NCBI RefSeq assembly: GCF_018617395.1
Contig: NZ_JACSKC010000001.1
Span: forward strand, 930,001 to 994,000
From: Exiguobacterium sp. s48
GTDB taxonomy: Bacteria; Bacillota; Bacilli; Exiguobacteriales; Exiguobacteriaceae
Reading direction: 5' to 3'
DNA length: 64,000 nt
This document shows positions 43,295 through 51,823 of this stretch, piece after piece. The position numbers and the translations under genes are program-made. How positions within the stretch are numbered: the stretch's first letter is position 1; each line of letters begins with the position of its first letter. Below the pieces are notes generated by a model. That model made no database searches. It was not told the origin of the DNA and saw only the letters and a list, made by a program, of their open reading frames with translations.

Positions 43295-44456
43295 GTGGCC
43301 ACTCCTCGCGTACGGTATCAATCACGTTCGGTCCGTAATCTGGAATCGAACGTTCGAGTAACTGTTCTGAATTTGGATACGTCACGCCGTCTCCAAGCTC
43401 TTCGAAGGCGTTTTGGTCGTTGGCATCAAGTTTTGTCAAATCGAGTGATGTCCCATCTCCCCAATATTCAGGACCTTGTTTCACGAGCTGCGCTTCAGGC
43501 GACAACAGTTCTTGAATGAGGACGAGCGCCCCATCTGGATTTGGTGCATTGAAAGGGACTGCTAAGAAGTGTGTCGAGGCAATCGAGTGATCTAAAAGAA
43601 GCGCGCGTGTTTCTTTCGGGAAAATTCCGTTCACCACTTCCCCTTCGGCTCGACGTTCATTGAATCCCATCGTCATCCAAACATCCCCGGATGCATAGAG
43701 TTGATCGAGTTGTTCAAGCGTCTTTGGATACGTCTGTCCCTCTTTCCATAAGTTCGGGGACCACGTTTTTAAATCGTCCCAGAACGAATCTTCAATGGTC
43801 ACATTTTGGTTCAACTCGTCACCATATCGTTCATATAAAAGATGGCGGACGAAAGCATTCCCCGTGAAATCTGTGACTTCAGGATACGTGAAACGACCTG
43901 GATTGTCTTCGGTCCAGCGACGTAATTCCTCAAACGATTTTGGAGGATTGTCTACTTTCGCTGCATCGTAATGTAAGATGAACTGTACATTCCCCCACGC
44001 GAGCTCCAAATCCTCTGTCGGGGTGCCGGCATCTGATTGTTGTGCCGTTTCGTTTAACAACGTGGCATTCGGGACACGTTCCGTCAGTCCATTCCGAAGG
44101 AGTCCAGCTTCTTTCGCATTTCGGAAATTATCGCCATTGATCCAGACGACGTCGATTGTTCCGACTTGTCTGTCCGCTTTTTTATCGAGTGATAATTGTC
44201 GAATGAATTCGGCCGTATCCATTGCGACACGATTTAATTCGACATCGTAAGATTTCTCGAGTCGTGGTGCCACGTAGTCATCAATGTAGCTGTTGATTCC
44301 CTCGTCCCCACCCCACATATATAGGTTGACGGTCGACCCGTTCGCTGACTCAGCCGCGGCTTCAAATGAGTCCGAAAACTCAACCGCCTGTTCATTCCCA
44401 CATGCTGCCACGAAAGTGAGCATGAACGTGGCGAACAATACTCTCCATTTCTTCAT
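43281..44456 (-). CDS. ABC transporter substrate-binding lipoprotein (YnjB-like)
   Basis: A 391-residue lipoprotein. The signal peptide MKKWRVLFATFMLTFVAACG ends in a lipobox (VAAC). The mature part is a periplasmic-binding-protein-2 fold opening NLYMWGGDEGINSYIDD, as in YnjB/COG4134 and related iron- or polyamine-type receptors. The ligand is unknown. The ATG at 44456 follows AAAAGGGGGAG. It lies 13 bases after the SDR gene and is the receptor for the permease pair and ATPase downstream. Confidence 0.85.
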   Translation of the reverse strand: MKKWRVLFATFMLTFVAACGNEQAVEFSDSFEAAAESANGSTVNLYMWGGDEGINSYIDDYVAPRLEKSYDVELNRVAMDTAEFIRQLSLDKKADRQVGTIDVVWINGDNFRNAKEAGLLRNGLTERVPNATLLNETAQQSDAGTPTEDLELAWGNVQFILHYDAAKVDNPPKSFEELRRWTEDNPGRFTYPEVTDFTGNAFVRHLLYERYGDELNQNVTIEDSFWDDLKTWSPNLWKEGQTYPKTLEQLDQLYASGDVWMTMGFNERRAEGEVVNGIFPKETRALLLDHSIASTHFLAVPFNAPNPDGALVLIQELLSPEAQLVKQGPEYWGDGTSLDLTKLDANDQNAFEELGDGVTYPNSEQLLERSIPDYGPNVIDTVREEWPRVAK

Positions 44457-44469
44457 CGTTCTCCCCCTT

Positions 44470-45213
44470 TTACTTTTTCTCAAATCCCCGTTTTGCGAGC
44501 ATTTCGAACATGGTTGGGCAGATTGCGTACACATTCGCCCCGATATTCATCCACCACGGGGCATTGATTTCGCGTTTGCGTGTAAAACTTCCTTTGACAA
44601 TCGCATCGGCCAATCGTTTCGGATCGAGCATGATTCCTTTAACACTTTGCGCATATGTACCACTTTTGTCAGCCCGATCAAAAAACGGCGTGGCAATCGG
44701 TCCCGGATTGACCGTCATGACGTGAATGCCATGAGGCTTCAACTCGAGTCGGAGCGCGTTCGAGAACTGTAAAAGCGCCGCCTTCGACCCAGCATAAACG
44801 GCCGATTTCGGTGTTGGCACTTTCGCTGCTTGCGAACAGATGTTGACGATGACGCTATCATGCTCCATTACGCGAGCAACATCTCGCGATAACAGCATCG
44901 GCGCGATGGCATTCACACGCATCGTCTCTTCCATCACATCGGTCGACTGATCAATCACAAAATCAAATTCGGCCATGCCTGCATTATTGACCCAAACGTC
45001 AAACTTCCCAAATTGCTTGATCACATCATCGACAAGAGCATCCGTCTTCGTGACGTCTGCGCGCATCCATTCACCTTCACACGTGGACGCAATGGTTTTC
45101 AAACGTTCTTCATGTCTTCCGATGAGGATCACGCTACATCCTTTTTCATAAAAAGAATGCGCCAATGCGGCACCGAGCCCGCTTGACGCACCAGTAATGA
45201 CTACCCGTTTCAC
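44470..45213 (-). CDS. Short-chain dehydrogenase/reductase
   Basis: A 247-residue SDR oxidoreductase. The cofactor loop is VVITGASSGLGAALA, then VWVNNAGMAEFDF. The catalytic Ser lies in VNICSQAAKVP, the YxxxK in AVYAGSKAALL, with NPGPIATPFFDRA after. The C-terminal tail (WWMNIGANVYAICPTMFEM) may touch the membrane. The GTG at 45213 overlaps the MBL stop codon (GTGA). The substrate is unknown; a lipid or ketone substrate would fit the neighbouring phosphatidyltransferase, but that is inference. Confidence 0.83.
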   Translation of the reverse strand: MKRVVITGASSGLGAALAHSFYEKGCSVILIGRHEERLKTIASTCEGEWMRADVTKTDALVDDVIKQFGKFDVWVNNAGMAEFDFVIDQSTDVMEETMRVNAIAPMLLSRDVARVMEHDSVIVNICSQAAKVPTPKSAVYAGSKAALLQFSNALRLELKPHGIHVMTVNPGPIATPFFDRADKSGTYAQSVKGIMLDPKRLADAIVKGSFTRKREINAPWWMNIGANVYAICPTMFEMLAKRGFEKK

Positions 45214-46184
45214 GACATCACTTCTTTCTTTGTATAAATCCATTTATGGTCATTACGAACCCTTTCGATGTCACCACGTTCTTCGAGTAAACTGAGCCGT
45301 GCGAACACCTCACTGAAGACGAGTGGCATTCCACGTTTCATCTTTCTTCCATATAACTTCATCGACCAATCGAAGACACTGAGCCCGTCTTCCCATTCGG
45401 CAAGCAATTGTTCACTGCGCTCATACCGTTGGCGGATCCGGCTCTCAATTAGTTCCTCCGGATGATGAATCGGTTCACCATGGCCACTGACGACGAGCTT
45501 CAAATCGATCCCACGTAATTTTTTTAGCGAATCGATATAGAGGATGACCGGTGAAGCGAAGCCTTCGTCATCGTACGGCTGTTCAATGAGTGGGTTCGGT
45601 TCGACTTTGTCGATGAGATGGTCTCCGGCAATCAAGACTCCACCGGGTCCAATCAAGCCGAGTTGGTCACTCGCATGTCCAGGTAAATGAATCGTTTGCC
45701 ACGCCCCGTCCGGTGTCAACGATTGCCCGTCATCAAACGTCATCGTGACAGTCGTCGGCCCAATCCAGCGTAATGCTTCCCGATAGTCCGGTAATTTTTC
45801 AACGAGATGCGCCGGTGCCCCGAACGAGACGGCCAGTTCATGTAAGAAGTGGTTGCCCCGCTTCAAGAAGTTTGGAGTTTGTTCTAAGTATCGAACGAGC
45901 TTCTCGTGCCCATACACCGGAATCGAGGCATCACGAAGTCGCCACGCCTGCCCCGCATGGTCAGCGTGATGATGCGTCAAAAATAAAAAGTCGATATCCG
46001 CCAATGAGAGTTCAAGCTCTTCAAGTTGCCGATTCAACGAGGTCCACGCCTCTTCCGTATCTGGTCCACAGTCGACCATGAAAAAGCGATTCATATGTTC
46101 AACGATATATACGTTCACGTTCCCCACTTCGAACGGTGTCGGGATATCGAGTCTTGCCAGTTGGCTAGAAATCCAGTCCGCCAC
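45210..46184 (-). CDS. MBL-fold metallo-hydrolase
   Basis: A 324-residue metallo-beta-lactamase-fold protein. The zinc motif is LTHHHADHAG near residue 72, with further ligands in HLPGHASDQLG, IAGDHLID and SGHGEP. Its C-terminal winged-helix-like extension (RIRQRYERSEQLLAEWEDG onward) is typical of the LACTB2/YqgX-type hydrolases that act on thioesters or RNA. It begins the eight-gene minus-strand operon that ends at the FAD oxidoreductase, and it is coupled to the SDR gene. Confidence 0.83.
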   Translation of the reverse strand: MADWISSQLARLDIPTPFEVGNVNVYIVEHMNRFFMVDCGPDTEEAWTSLNRQLEELELSLADIDFLFLTHHHADHAGQAWRLRDASIPVYGHEKLVRYLEQTPNFLKRGNHFLHELAVSFGAPAHLVEKLPDYREALRWIGPTTVTMTFDDGQSLTPDGAWQTIHLPGHASDQLGLIGPGGVLIAGDHLIDKVEPNPLIEQPYDDEGFASPVILYIDSLKKLRGIDLKLVVSGHGEPIHHPEELIESRIRQRYERSEQLLAEWEDGLSVFDWSMKLYGRKMKRGMPLVFSEVFARLSLLEERGDIERVRNDHKWIYTKKEVMS

Positions 46185-46251
46185 GTCATCACCACCCCTT
46201 CTTCCTGTCTTTCTCCATTATACCTGTCTGAAAGACGCGTTTTCAATCAAA

Positions 46252-46277
46252 CAAAAAAGAGGGGGATATCTCCCCCT
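46252..46277 (-). terminator. Terminator after gapN
   Basis: Stem GAGGGGGA/TCCCCCTC with a four-base loop, followed on the minus strand by six T residues, after the gapN stop codon. Confidence 0.9.
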
Positions 46278-46292
46278 CACGAATGGTGAATA

Positions 46293-47729
46293 TTATAAGT
46301 TGATAACCGTCACTTTGTCGCGCGTCATTGTCTCGAGGCTACGCCCGATTCCTTGAACGCCGAGTCCCGACTGTTTCACACCGATGAACGGGAAGTGGTC
46401 TGGACCGCGTTCCGTGCGTCCGTTCACTTGGACCGTACCGACTTCTAACTTGTCCGCGACCGTGAAGGCGCTATTTACATTCTGTGTGAAGACACTTGCC
46501 TGGAGACCGAATTCCGATTCGTTCGTGAGTGTAATCATCTCGTCGAGTGATTTCACGCGGATAATCGGAAGGACTGGACCGAACGGTTCTTCCCATGCGA
46601 CACGCATCTCTGTCGTCACGTGATCGAGTAACGTCGGATGTAGCAAGTTTCCTTCACGCTTATTGCCGTAAACGACCGTTGCCTTTTTGTTGACAGCATC
46701 GTCAATCAGACCTTGTACATAATCTGCCGTTTTTCCATCAACTAAAGGCACGATGAAGCTGTTCTCTTCAGGTGAACCGACTGAAAGTTTTTCAACACGT
46801 TCTTTTAACATACCGACGAGTTCATCCGCTTGATCTTCAAGGACGAAGACGCGTTTGATTGCCGTACAGCGTTGACCTGAATAGGAGTATGCCCCACTGA
46901 TGATTTGATCAGCAGCTAACGTCATGTCTGCATCCTCTAATACGAGGGCAGGGTCTTTCCCACCGAGTTCGAGCACGACCGGTACCATCGACGCTTGTTG
47001 TGACAAGTGTTGACCCGTACCCGTTCCACCTGTGAACGTGATCATGTCGATTCCTGGGTGTGATGTCAAATAGTCACCGATGACCGAACCGCGACCTGTC
47101 ACAAGGTTCAACAGACCTTTCGGAAGACCTGCATCATGAAGGGCTTCGACCATCTTGATGCCACTAATTGCACCTTGTGTCGCCGGTTTGAAGACGACCG
47201 CATTCCCGGTGACGAGAGCTGGCGCAATTTTCGCCGCTGCCAAGTTGACCGGATAATTGAACGGTGAAATCGCGAGGACGACACCGAGCGCTTCTTTTTT
47301 GATGATGGCCATCTTGTTTTTCGAACCACCAGGGAACGAATCACCTTGCATGAATCCACCATTGAAACGAATGCCTTCTTCTGCCGTGTAACGAATGATT
47401 TCTGCCGTACGGACGACTTCTTTCTTCGCGTCGTTCAAGTTTTTCCCGACTTCCTGCATGATGATTTGACCAATCTCATCTACACGTTCTTCGAGTTTTT
47501 CTGCCCATGCATACAACAGTTCAGCGCGCTTGTTGACCGGAAGCGCCGCCCATTCTTGTTGTGCACGTTTTGCGCCATGAATCGCTTCATCGACTTCGTC
47601 ACGTGACATTGCTTGAACGCGACCTACGACTTCGTCTTTATATGGTGAAACGAGTTCAATCGTTTCGTTACTTGAAGATTCCTGCCATTGACCATTCAAT
47701 AAATATGGATATGTGTTCATACTCATCAT
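46293..47729 (-). CDS. gapN: NADP-dependent non-phosphorylating glyceraldehyde-3-phosphate dehydrogenase
   Basis: A 478-residue aldehyde dehydrogenase-superfamily enzyme that oxidises glyceraldehyde-3-phosphate to 3-phosphoglycerate, making NADPH and bypassing an ATP step. The catalytic Glu is in VLELGGKDPALV and the Cys in YSGQRCTAIKRV, with the NADP region AISPFNYPVNLAA and FTGGTGTGQHLS. Length and sequence fit GapN (about 475). The ATG at 47729 follows CAGGAGG by nine bases; earlier in-frame codons lack a ribosome-binding site. Confidence 0.88.
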   Translation of the reverse strand: MMSMNTYPYLLNGQWQESSSNETIELVSPYKDEVVGRVQAMSRDEVDEAIHGAKRAQQEWAALPVNKRAELLYAWAEKLEERVDEIGQIIMQEVGKNLNDAKKEVVRTAEIIRYTAEEGIRFNGGFMQGDSFPGGSKNKMAIIKKEALGVVLAISPFNYPVNLAAAKIAPALVTGNAVVFKPATQGAISGIKMVEALHDAGLPKGLLNLVTGRGSVIGDYLTSHPGIDMITFTGGTGTGQHLSQQASMVPVVLELGGKDPALVLEDADMTLAADQIISGAYSYSGQRCTAIKRVFVLEDQADELVGMLKERVEKLSVGSPEENSFIVPLVDGKTADYVQGLIDDAVNKKATVVYGNKREGNLLHPTLLDHVTTEMRVAWEEPFGPVLPIIRVKSLDEMITLTNESEFGLQASVFTQNVNSAFTVADKLEVGTVQVNGRTERGPDHFPFIGVKQSGLGVQGIGRSLETMTRDKVTVINL

Positions 47730-47889
47730 CTCTATCTGCCTCCTGAGTAAGCTGTAATATCTCGTTGCCAACCCCATTGTATGCAGATTTTTTTGCATTG
47801 GACAACTATAACGATTCGGTTTATGAGATGTAAACGGTTACTATGAAACTTTTTGTGAATTCTCATCAGACATACAGGTTTTTTTACTG

Positions 47890-47915
47890 TAGATTTGTCG
47901 ATTGAAACCGATAGT
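47890..47915 (+). promoter_or_regulatory. Candidate SigD promoter of cheV
   Basis: TAGA (47890-47893), a 14-base spacer and CCGATAGT (47908-47915) resemble the motility sigma factor consensus TAAA-N15-GCCGATAT. It lies 35 bases before the cheV start. Confidence 0.5.
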
Positions 47916-47950
47916 AAAGAAGAGAGTATGTGAAACAGGAGGGACTTCCA

Positions 47951-48832
47951 TTGAGCACTGATCATAATATTTTACTTGAAGCAGGAACAAACGAGCTTGA
48001 AATCGTGATTTTCCAAGCCGGACCGTTTCTATTTGGTATCAACGTCATGAAAGTACGCGAAATTATCACGATGCTTCCATTGACACCACTTCCGGGTACA
48101 CCAGAAGCCATTATGGGGCTAATTGAGTTGCGTGGTGAGGTCATGACCGTCATCGATCTACCGATGGTCATCAGTCACCCACGTGAAGTCGGTAGTGACG
48201 ACCGCTTGATTGTCTGTGAGTTTAACGGTGAGAAATCGGTTCTTCGTGTCGACCAGGTGACCGAAATTAAACGTATCTCGTGGGAACAAATCGACACACC
48301 TTCTGATCTCGCACGTGGCGTACAAGGTATCACGAACGGTGTCGTCAAGACAGGTGATCAGATGATCATTTTGCTCGACTACGAGCGAATCGCGCTCGAG
48401 TTGTCACGTAAGGATATCATGGCACGTGAATCCGTGAAGCGCCTCGGTGCTCGCGAACGTTCGAACAAAAATATTTGGCTCGCCGAAGATTCAGAGATGC
48501 TACGCACACTGATTCTTGACACATTAGATGACGCTGGCTACTTCAACACGACTGTCTTCAACAATGGGAAGGAGGCACTCGATGCGTTTGAGAAAGACGG
48601 TGCCGAATGTGATTTACTCATCACCGATATTGAGATGCCACAGATGGATGGACTTCACTTGACGAAACGTCTACGTGAAATGGATCGTTATGCCAACCTT
48701 CCAATTATCATCTTCTCGTCTCTAATCTCAGACGATTTGAAACATAAAGGAGAGGCCGTCGGTGCGAACGCCCAAATCACGAAACCTGAAATCGGGATCC
48801 TCATCGCGACACTCGATGAATTTGTAGGTTAA
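47951..48832 (+). CDS. cheV: Chemotaxis coupling protein CheV
   Basis: A 293-residue protein. Its N-terminal CheW domain (about 10-155) couples receptors to CheA, and its C-terminal receiver domain (about 170-293) has the phospho-acceptor Asp in LLITDIEMPQMDG and Lys in AQITKPE. CheV adjusts receptor sensitivity in adaptation. The start is a TTG at 47951, seven bases after CAGGAGGG; an upstream GTG would overlap that ribosome-binding site. A SigD-like promoter precedes it and a strong terminator follows. Confidence 0.93.
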   Translation: MSTDHNILLEAGTNELEIVIFQAGPFLFGINVMKVREIITMLPLTPLPGTPEAIMGLIELRGEVMTVIDLPMVISHPREVGSDDRLIVCEFNGEKSVLRVDQVTEIKRISWEQIDTPSDLARGVQGITNGVVKTGDQMIILLDYERIALELSRKDIMARESVKRLGARERSNKNIWLAEDSEMLRTLILDTLDDAGYFNTTVFNNGKEALDAFEKDGAECDLLITDIEMPQMDGLHLTKRLREMDRYANLPIIIFSSLISDDLKHKGEAVGANAQITKPEIGILIATLDEFVG

Positions 48833-48867
48833 AAAAAGTTTGCGACTTTTCCGTCGCAAACTTTTTT
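48832..48867. terminator. Bidirectional terminator between cheV and HPt gene
   Basis: A 15-base stem AAAAAAGTTTGCGAC/GTCGCAAACTTTTTT with a six-base loop. It can serve both convergent genes. Confidence 0.9.
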
Positions 48868-49237
48868 ATGTGAACTGTTCGAAATGAGTGTTCCATTCGG
48901 TTAAAAAGCGCTTACTATGAGACTCGATCAATGCCAATATTTCGTACGCACCATCTAAATGTGCATTTTCTCCCGCCACTTCAAGGTCATGGAAAAGAAG
49001 GGCTGTCTGATTGAGTCCAACTGAATAAGATGCCCCTTTCAATAAATGGCCAATCTGCTCGACTTTAGCATAATCGTTCAACTCGACTGCAGCCTCTAGC
49101 TCAGGGTATTTCGCCTCAAATTGTTGAATGTATGTGGTTGCAATTTTATTTAAAAAATCCATATTTCCATTTGCGATTTGGTGGAGCTCCGCTAACTTTT
49201 CTTCACTGAACAGAGCGTCTTCGGGCATTCTTGTCAA
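48866..49237 (-). CDS. Stand-alone HPt phosphotransfer protein
   Basis: A 123-residue helical protein of the HPt family. The phospho-accepting histidine is in EQIGHLLKGASYSVGL (usual motif HxLKGxS), in the middle of a four-helix bundle. Such proteins relay phosphate between hybrid kinases and response regulators. The best start is a TTG at 49237, five bases after GAGGAGGGG; an ATG nine bases later is also possible. No kinase lies next to it. The nearest receivers are CheV and the receiver-PP2C protein at 50358, which are candidate partners only by proximity. Confidence 0.8.
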   Translation of the reverse strand: MTRMPEDALFSEEKLAELHQIANGNMDFLNKIATTYIQQFEAKYPELEAAVELNDYAKVEQIGHLLKGASYSVGLNQTALLFHDLEVAGENAHLDGAYEILALIESHSKRFLTEWNTHFEQFT

Positions 49238-49326
49238 TGTAACCCCTCCTCTATAAACGATCATCGAATCGTTCCCCTACACTGTAACACGTTTTCGAGA
49301 GAAAACAAAAAAACTCCTGCTTTGGA

Positions 49327-49355
49327 TTGCACTCTTCATTTTGGCTACCTATAAT
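49327..49355 (+). promoter_or_regulatory. corA promoter
   Basis: TTGCAC (49327-49332), a 17-base spacer and a perfect TATAAT (49350-49355), 29 bases before the corA start. Confidence 0.7.
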
Positions 49356-49384
49356 AAGATTGAGTTAAGGTAGGAGGAAGATGC

Positions 49385-50320
49385 ATGCTGACGATTTACC
49401 GTACTGACGCATCAGGCCATGTGGATGAAATCGAAGACTTTGATAAAGGAAGCTGGATTCAACTCGTGAATCCGACAAAAGATGAGGCCGATCAAGTCAT
49501 CGAGGCGTCCGGCATTCCAGAAGACTTTGTATACGATCCACTTGATATTGAAGAAAAACCACGTTTTGAAAAAGATGATGAAGGGCTACTCATGATCATC
49601 GACGTCCCTTATGTGGAAGAAGACGATACCGGTCGCGCCTATAATACCATCCCACTCGGTATCATCGTGACCGGACGACATTTCATCACCGTCTGCTCGC
49701 GAGAACTCGACGTGTTGAATTTGTTCGCAAATGGAAAGGCAAGACTGTTCCGGACGAACTACAGAAGCCGTTTCGTCTTTCAGATTTTACATCGGGTGAG
49801 TATGACGTATTTGCGCTTCTTGCGTCAAATCGACCGCAGAATGGACGAACTTGAGCAAGAGTTGCAACGCTCGATGCGAAACCAAGAAATTTTCCAATTG
49901 ATGAATCTTCAAAAATCGCTTGTCTACTTCATGACCTCGTTAAAAGCGAACGATAGTGTTTTAGACCGAATCGTTAAGACACCAAGTTTGGAGAAACACG
50001 AAGAGGACGAGGAACTGCTAGAGGACGTTTTTGTCGAACACCGTCAAGCGATGGAAATGGCATCGATTTACAACGACATCATCAGCATCAAGATGGAAGC
50101 GTTTGGATCGATCATCTCGAACAACGTCAACTTCGTCATGAAATTTTTGGCGTCGATTACCATCGTCCTTAGTATTCCAACGATGATATCCGGGATATTC
50201 GGAATGAACGTCCAAGTCCCTTGGGAAGGGCAATCGTTCGGATTCATTATGGCGATTGCGATGATGATTGGATTTTCCGGTCTCGCTTTTTATATTCTGT
50301 GGCGAAAACGATATTTCTAA
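49385..50320 (+). CDS. corA: CorA-family magnesium transporter
   Basis: A 311-residue divalent-cation channel. A large N-terminal cytoplasmic domain and long helix (about 1-245) precede two membrane helices (about 253-273 and 286-305). The pore signature GMN is in SGIFGMNVQVPW. CorA pentamers import magnesium (also cobalt and nickel). A basic C-terminus (WRKRYF) follows the second helix. It has its own promoter and ribosome-binding site (AGGAGGAAG). Confidence 0.93.
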   Translation: MLTIYRTDASGHVDEIEDFDKGSWIQLVNPTKDEADQVIEASGIPEDFVYDPLDIEEKPRFEKDDEGLLMIIDVPYVEEDDTGRAYNTIPLGIIVTGRHFITVCSRELDVLNLFANGKARLFRTNYRSRFVFQILHRVSMTYLRFLRQIDRRMDELEQELQRSMRNQEIFQLMNLQKSLVYFMTSLKANDSVLDRIVKTPSLEKHEEDEELLEDVFVEHRQAMEMASIYNDIISIKMEAFGSIISNNVNFVMKFLASITIVLSIPTMISGIFGMNVQVPWEGQSFGFIMAIAMMIGFSGLAFYILWRKRYF

Positions 50321-50326
50321 CGAGCA

Positions 50327-50355
50327 AGAGCCTGACGCTATATGCGCCAGGCTCT
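50327..50355. terminator. Hairpin between corA and the PP2C gene
   Basis: A 12-base stem AGAGCCTGACGC/GCGCCAGGCTCT with one mismatch and a five-base loop between convergent genes. T-runs are weak on both sides. Confidence 0.65.
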
Positions 50356-50357
50356 CT

Positions 50358-51470
50358 TCATGTAATTTTAACCGTGACGAGACATAGGTCGTCTTCGATC
50401 TCAATCTTCGGCACGAGTTGTTCTGCAATGTGTCGACTAAAGTCGAGACCATGTGTGGCAACGTCTTTCTCAAGCCATCGGATGCCGTCATCGATATCTT
50501 TGCTATAGCATTCCATGAGTCCATCCGTATACATATGAAGCGTCATATTAGGCGTGATATCAATCTCTTTTGACTCATAGTTCGGTTCCTCGAACATGCC
50601 GACCGGTACCCCAGTCGTCTCGAGTCGGCAATTGCCTTCTTCTGACGTCACAATGACAGGCGGATGACCCGCATTCACATACTCGATTCGACGTTTCGTC
50701 GTATCGATGTAACAGTAGACTGCTGTAAAGTAGCTATGCATATCATCACCCGAAAACAAGAACGTCATTTGACGGTTCAATTCTGTCATCACATCGACGG
50801 GATATTGTACGTTACCGACAAGACCCGGAAGAATTGAACGAATTCCCATCGTGATGAGCGCCGATGAGACCCCATGTCCCATGACGTCAAAGATAATGAC
50901 CCCGTATCGGTCTGGTGCGACTTGGAACCACGCATACATGTCTCCTGCTAATTTTTTGGATGGTAAGTATAAAGCGCGTACATCAATTTCCTCATTACTG
51001 ATCGGTGGCGTGAGCGCGCTCTGTTGAATCTTTTGAGCAAGATCCAAATCATATTGAAGACGAGCCTCATAAATTTTTCGTTCGTCGACTGCAGCCTTAT
51101 AGCGTAGTGCAGATCGAATTCGCGCCAAGAGTTCCGTCACTTTAATCGGTTTTGTCGTATAGTCTGACGCCCCTGCATCGAGTCCTTCCGCAATCTGCTT
51201 TTCATCTGTACGACCCGAAACCATGATGATTGGCATCTCTTCGTAATCTGCCATCTGACGAATTCGATTGCATGTCTCGATCCCGGAAATCCCAGGCATC
51301 TCGACATCCAGTAGGACGAGATCATAAAGCGATGCGGCTTGTGGTGCCATCAATAAGTCGAGCGCTTCTTCCCCGCTCGAGACCGATATCGTCTTATAGT
51401 CGTGCTTATGAAGCAGTTGCTCAAGTACAAGCGTATTGACCGGTTCATCGTCCACAATTAAAATCGCCAT
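50358..51470 (-). CDS. Response regulator with PP2C-type (SpoIIE) phosphatase output
   Basis: A 370-residue protein. The N-terminal receiver domain (about 1-120) has LIVDDEPVN, the phospho-acceptor Asp in LVLLDVEMPG and Lys in TTKPIKVTE. A short coiled linker follows, then a PP2C/SpoIIE serine phosphatase domain (about 165-370) with the metal-binding aspartates in AGDMYAWF, FDVMGHGVSSAL and YTDGLMECY. Such proteins dephosphorylate anti-anti-sigma factors in stress partner-switching, as RsbU and RsbP do. No rsbV or rsbW homologue is in the window. The ATG at 51470 follows GGAAGGG. Confidence 0.9.
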   Translation of the reverse strand: MAILIVDDEPVNTLVLEQLLHKHDYKTISVSSGEEALDLLMAPQAASLYDLVLLDVEMPGISGIETCNRIRQMADYEEMPIIMVSGRTDEKQIAEGLDAGASDYTTKPIKVTELLARIRSALRYKAAVDERKIYEARLQYDLDLAQKIQQSALTPPISNEEIDVRALYLPSKKLAGDMYAWFQVAPDRYGVIIFDVMGHGVSSALITMGIRSILPGLVGNVQYPVDVMTELNRQMTFLFSGDDMHSYFTAVYCYIDTTKRRIEYVNAGHPPVIVTSEEGNCRLETTGVPVGMFEEPNYESKEIDITPNMTLHMYTDGLMECYSKDIDDGIRWLEKDVATHGLDFSRHIAEQLVPKIEIEDDLCLVTVKIT

Positions 51471-51614
51471 GACTATCCCTTCCTTCTCTGCATAATGTTC
51501 TATAATGTATTGTACCATATCTTTTCAGTGGCACTATGAATAACCGTCTGTTCATTCCAGTTGAAGAGGCGACTCACTATTTGGCATACTGAAGAGAGAA
51601 AGTGAGGGATTTCT

Positions 51615-51806
51615 ATGGCCTGGATATTTGCCTTCTGCGGCTTAATTATTTTACTCGTCCTGATTGCGTCCATCGTCGTCATCCAAAAAGGGTACGCTTA
51701 TAAAGATAATAAAGACGACATCGTCCTCGATTATGACGAAATCAATCGTCGCATCGAAAACGATCAAAAACAGGAAAAGACTGACAAGACAGAAGGGCCG
51801 CTCTAA
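51615..51806 (+). CDS. Small single-helix membrane protein
   Basis: A 63-residue protein with one N-terminal transmembrane helix (about residues 3-23; FCGLIILLVLIASIVVI) and a highly charged cytoplasmic tail rich in Asp, Glu and Lys. The pattern recalls short YtzI-like proteins of Bacilli, but I cannot confirm a family. The ATG follows GTGAGGG at good spacing, and a terminator overlaps its stop codon, which supports a real single-gene unit. Confidence 0.6.
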   Translation: MAWIFAFCGLIILLVLIASIVVIQKGYAYKDNKDDIVLDYDEINRRIENDQKQEKTDKTEGPL

Positions 51807-51823
51807 TGCGCGACCCTTTTTTA
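51793..51823 (+). terminator. Terminator after the small membrane protein gene
   Basis: Stem AAGGG/CCCTT extended by CGC/GCG across one mismatch, then TTTTTT. It overlaps the stop codons of both convergent genes. Confidence 0.75.
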
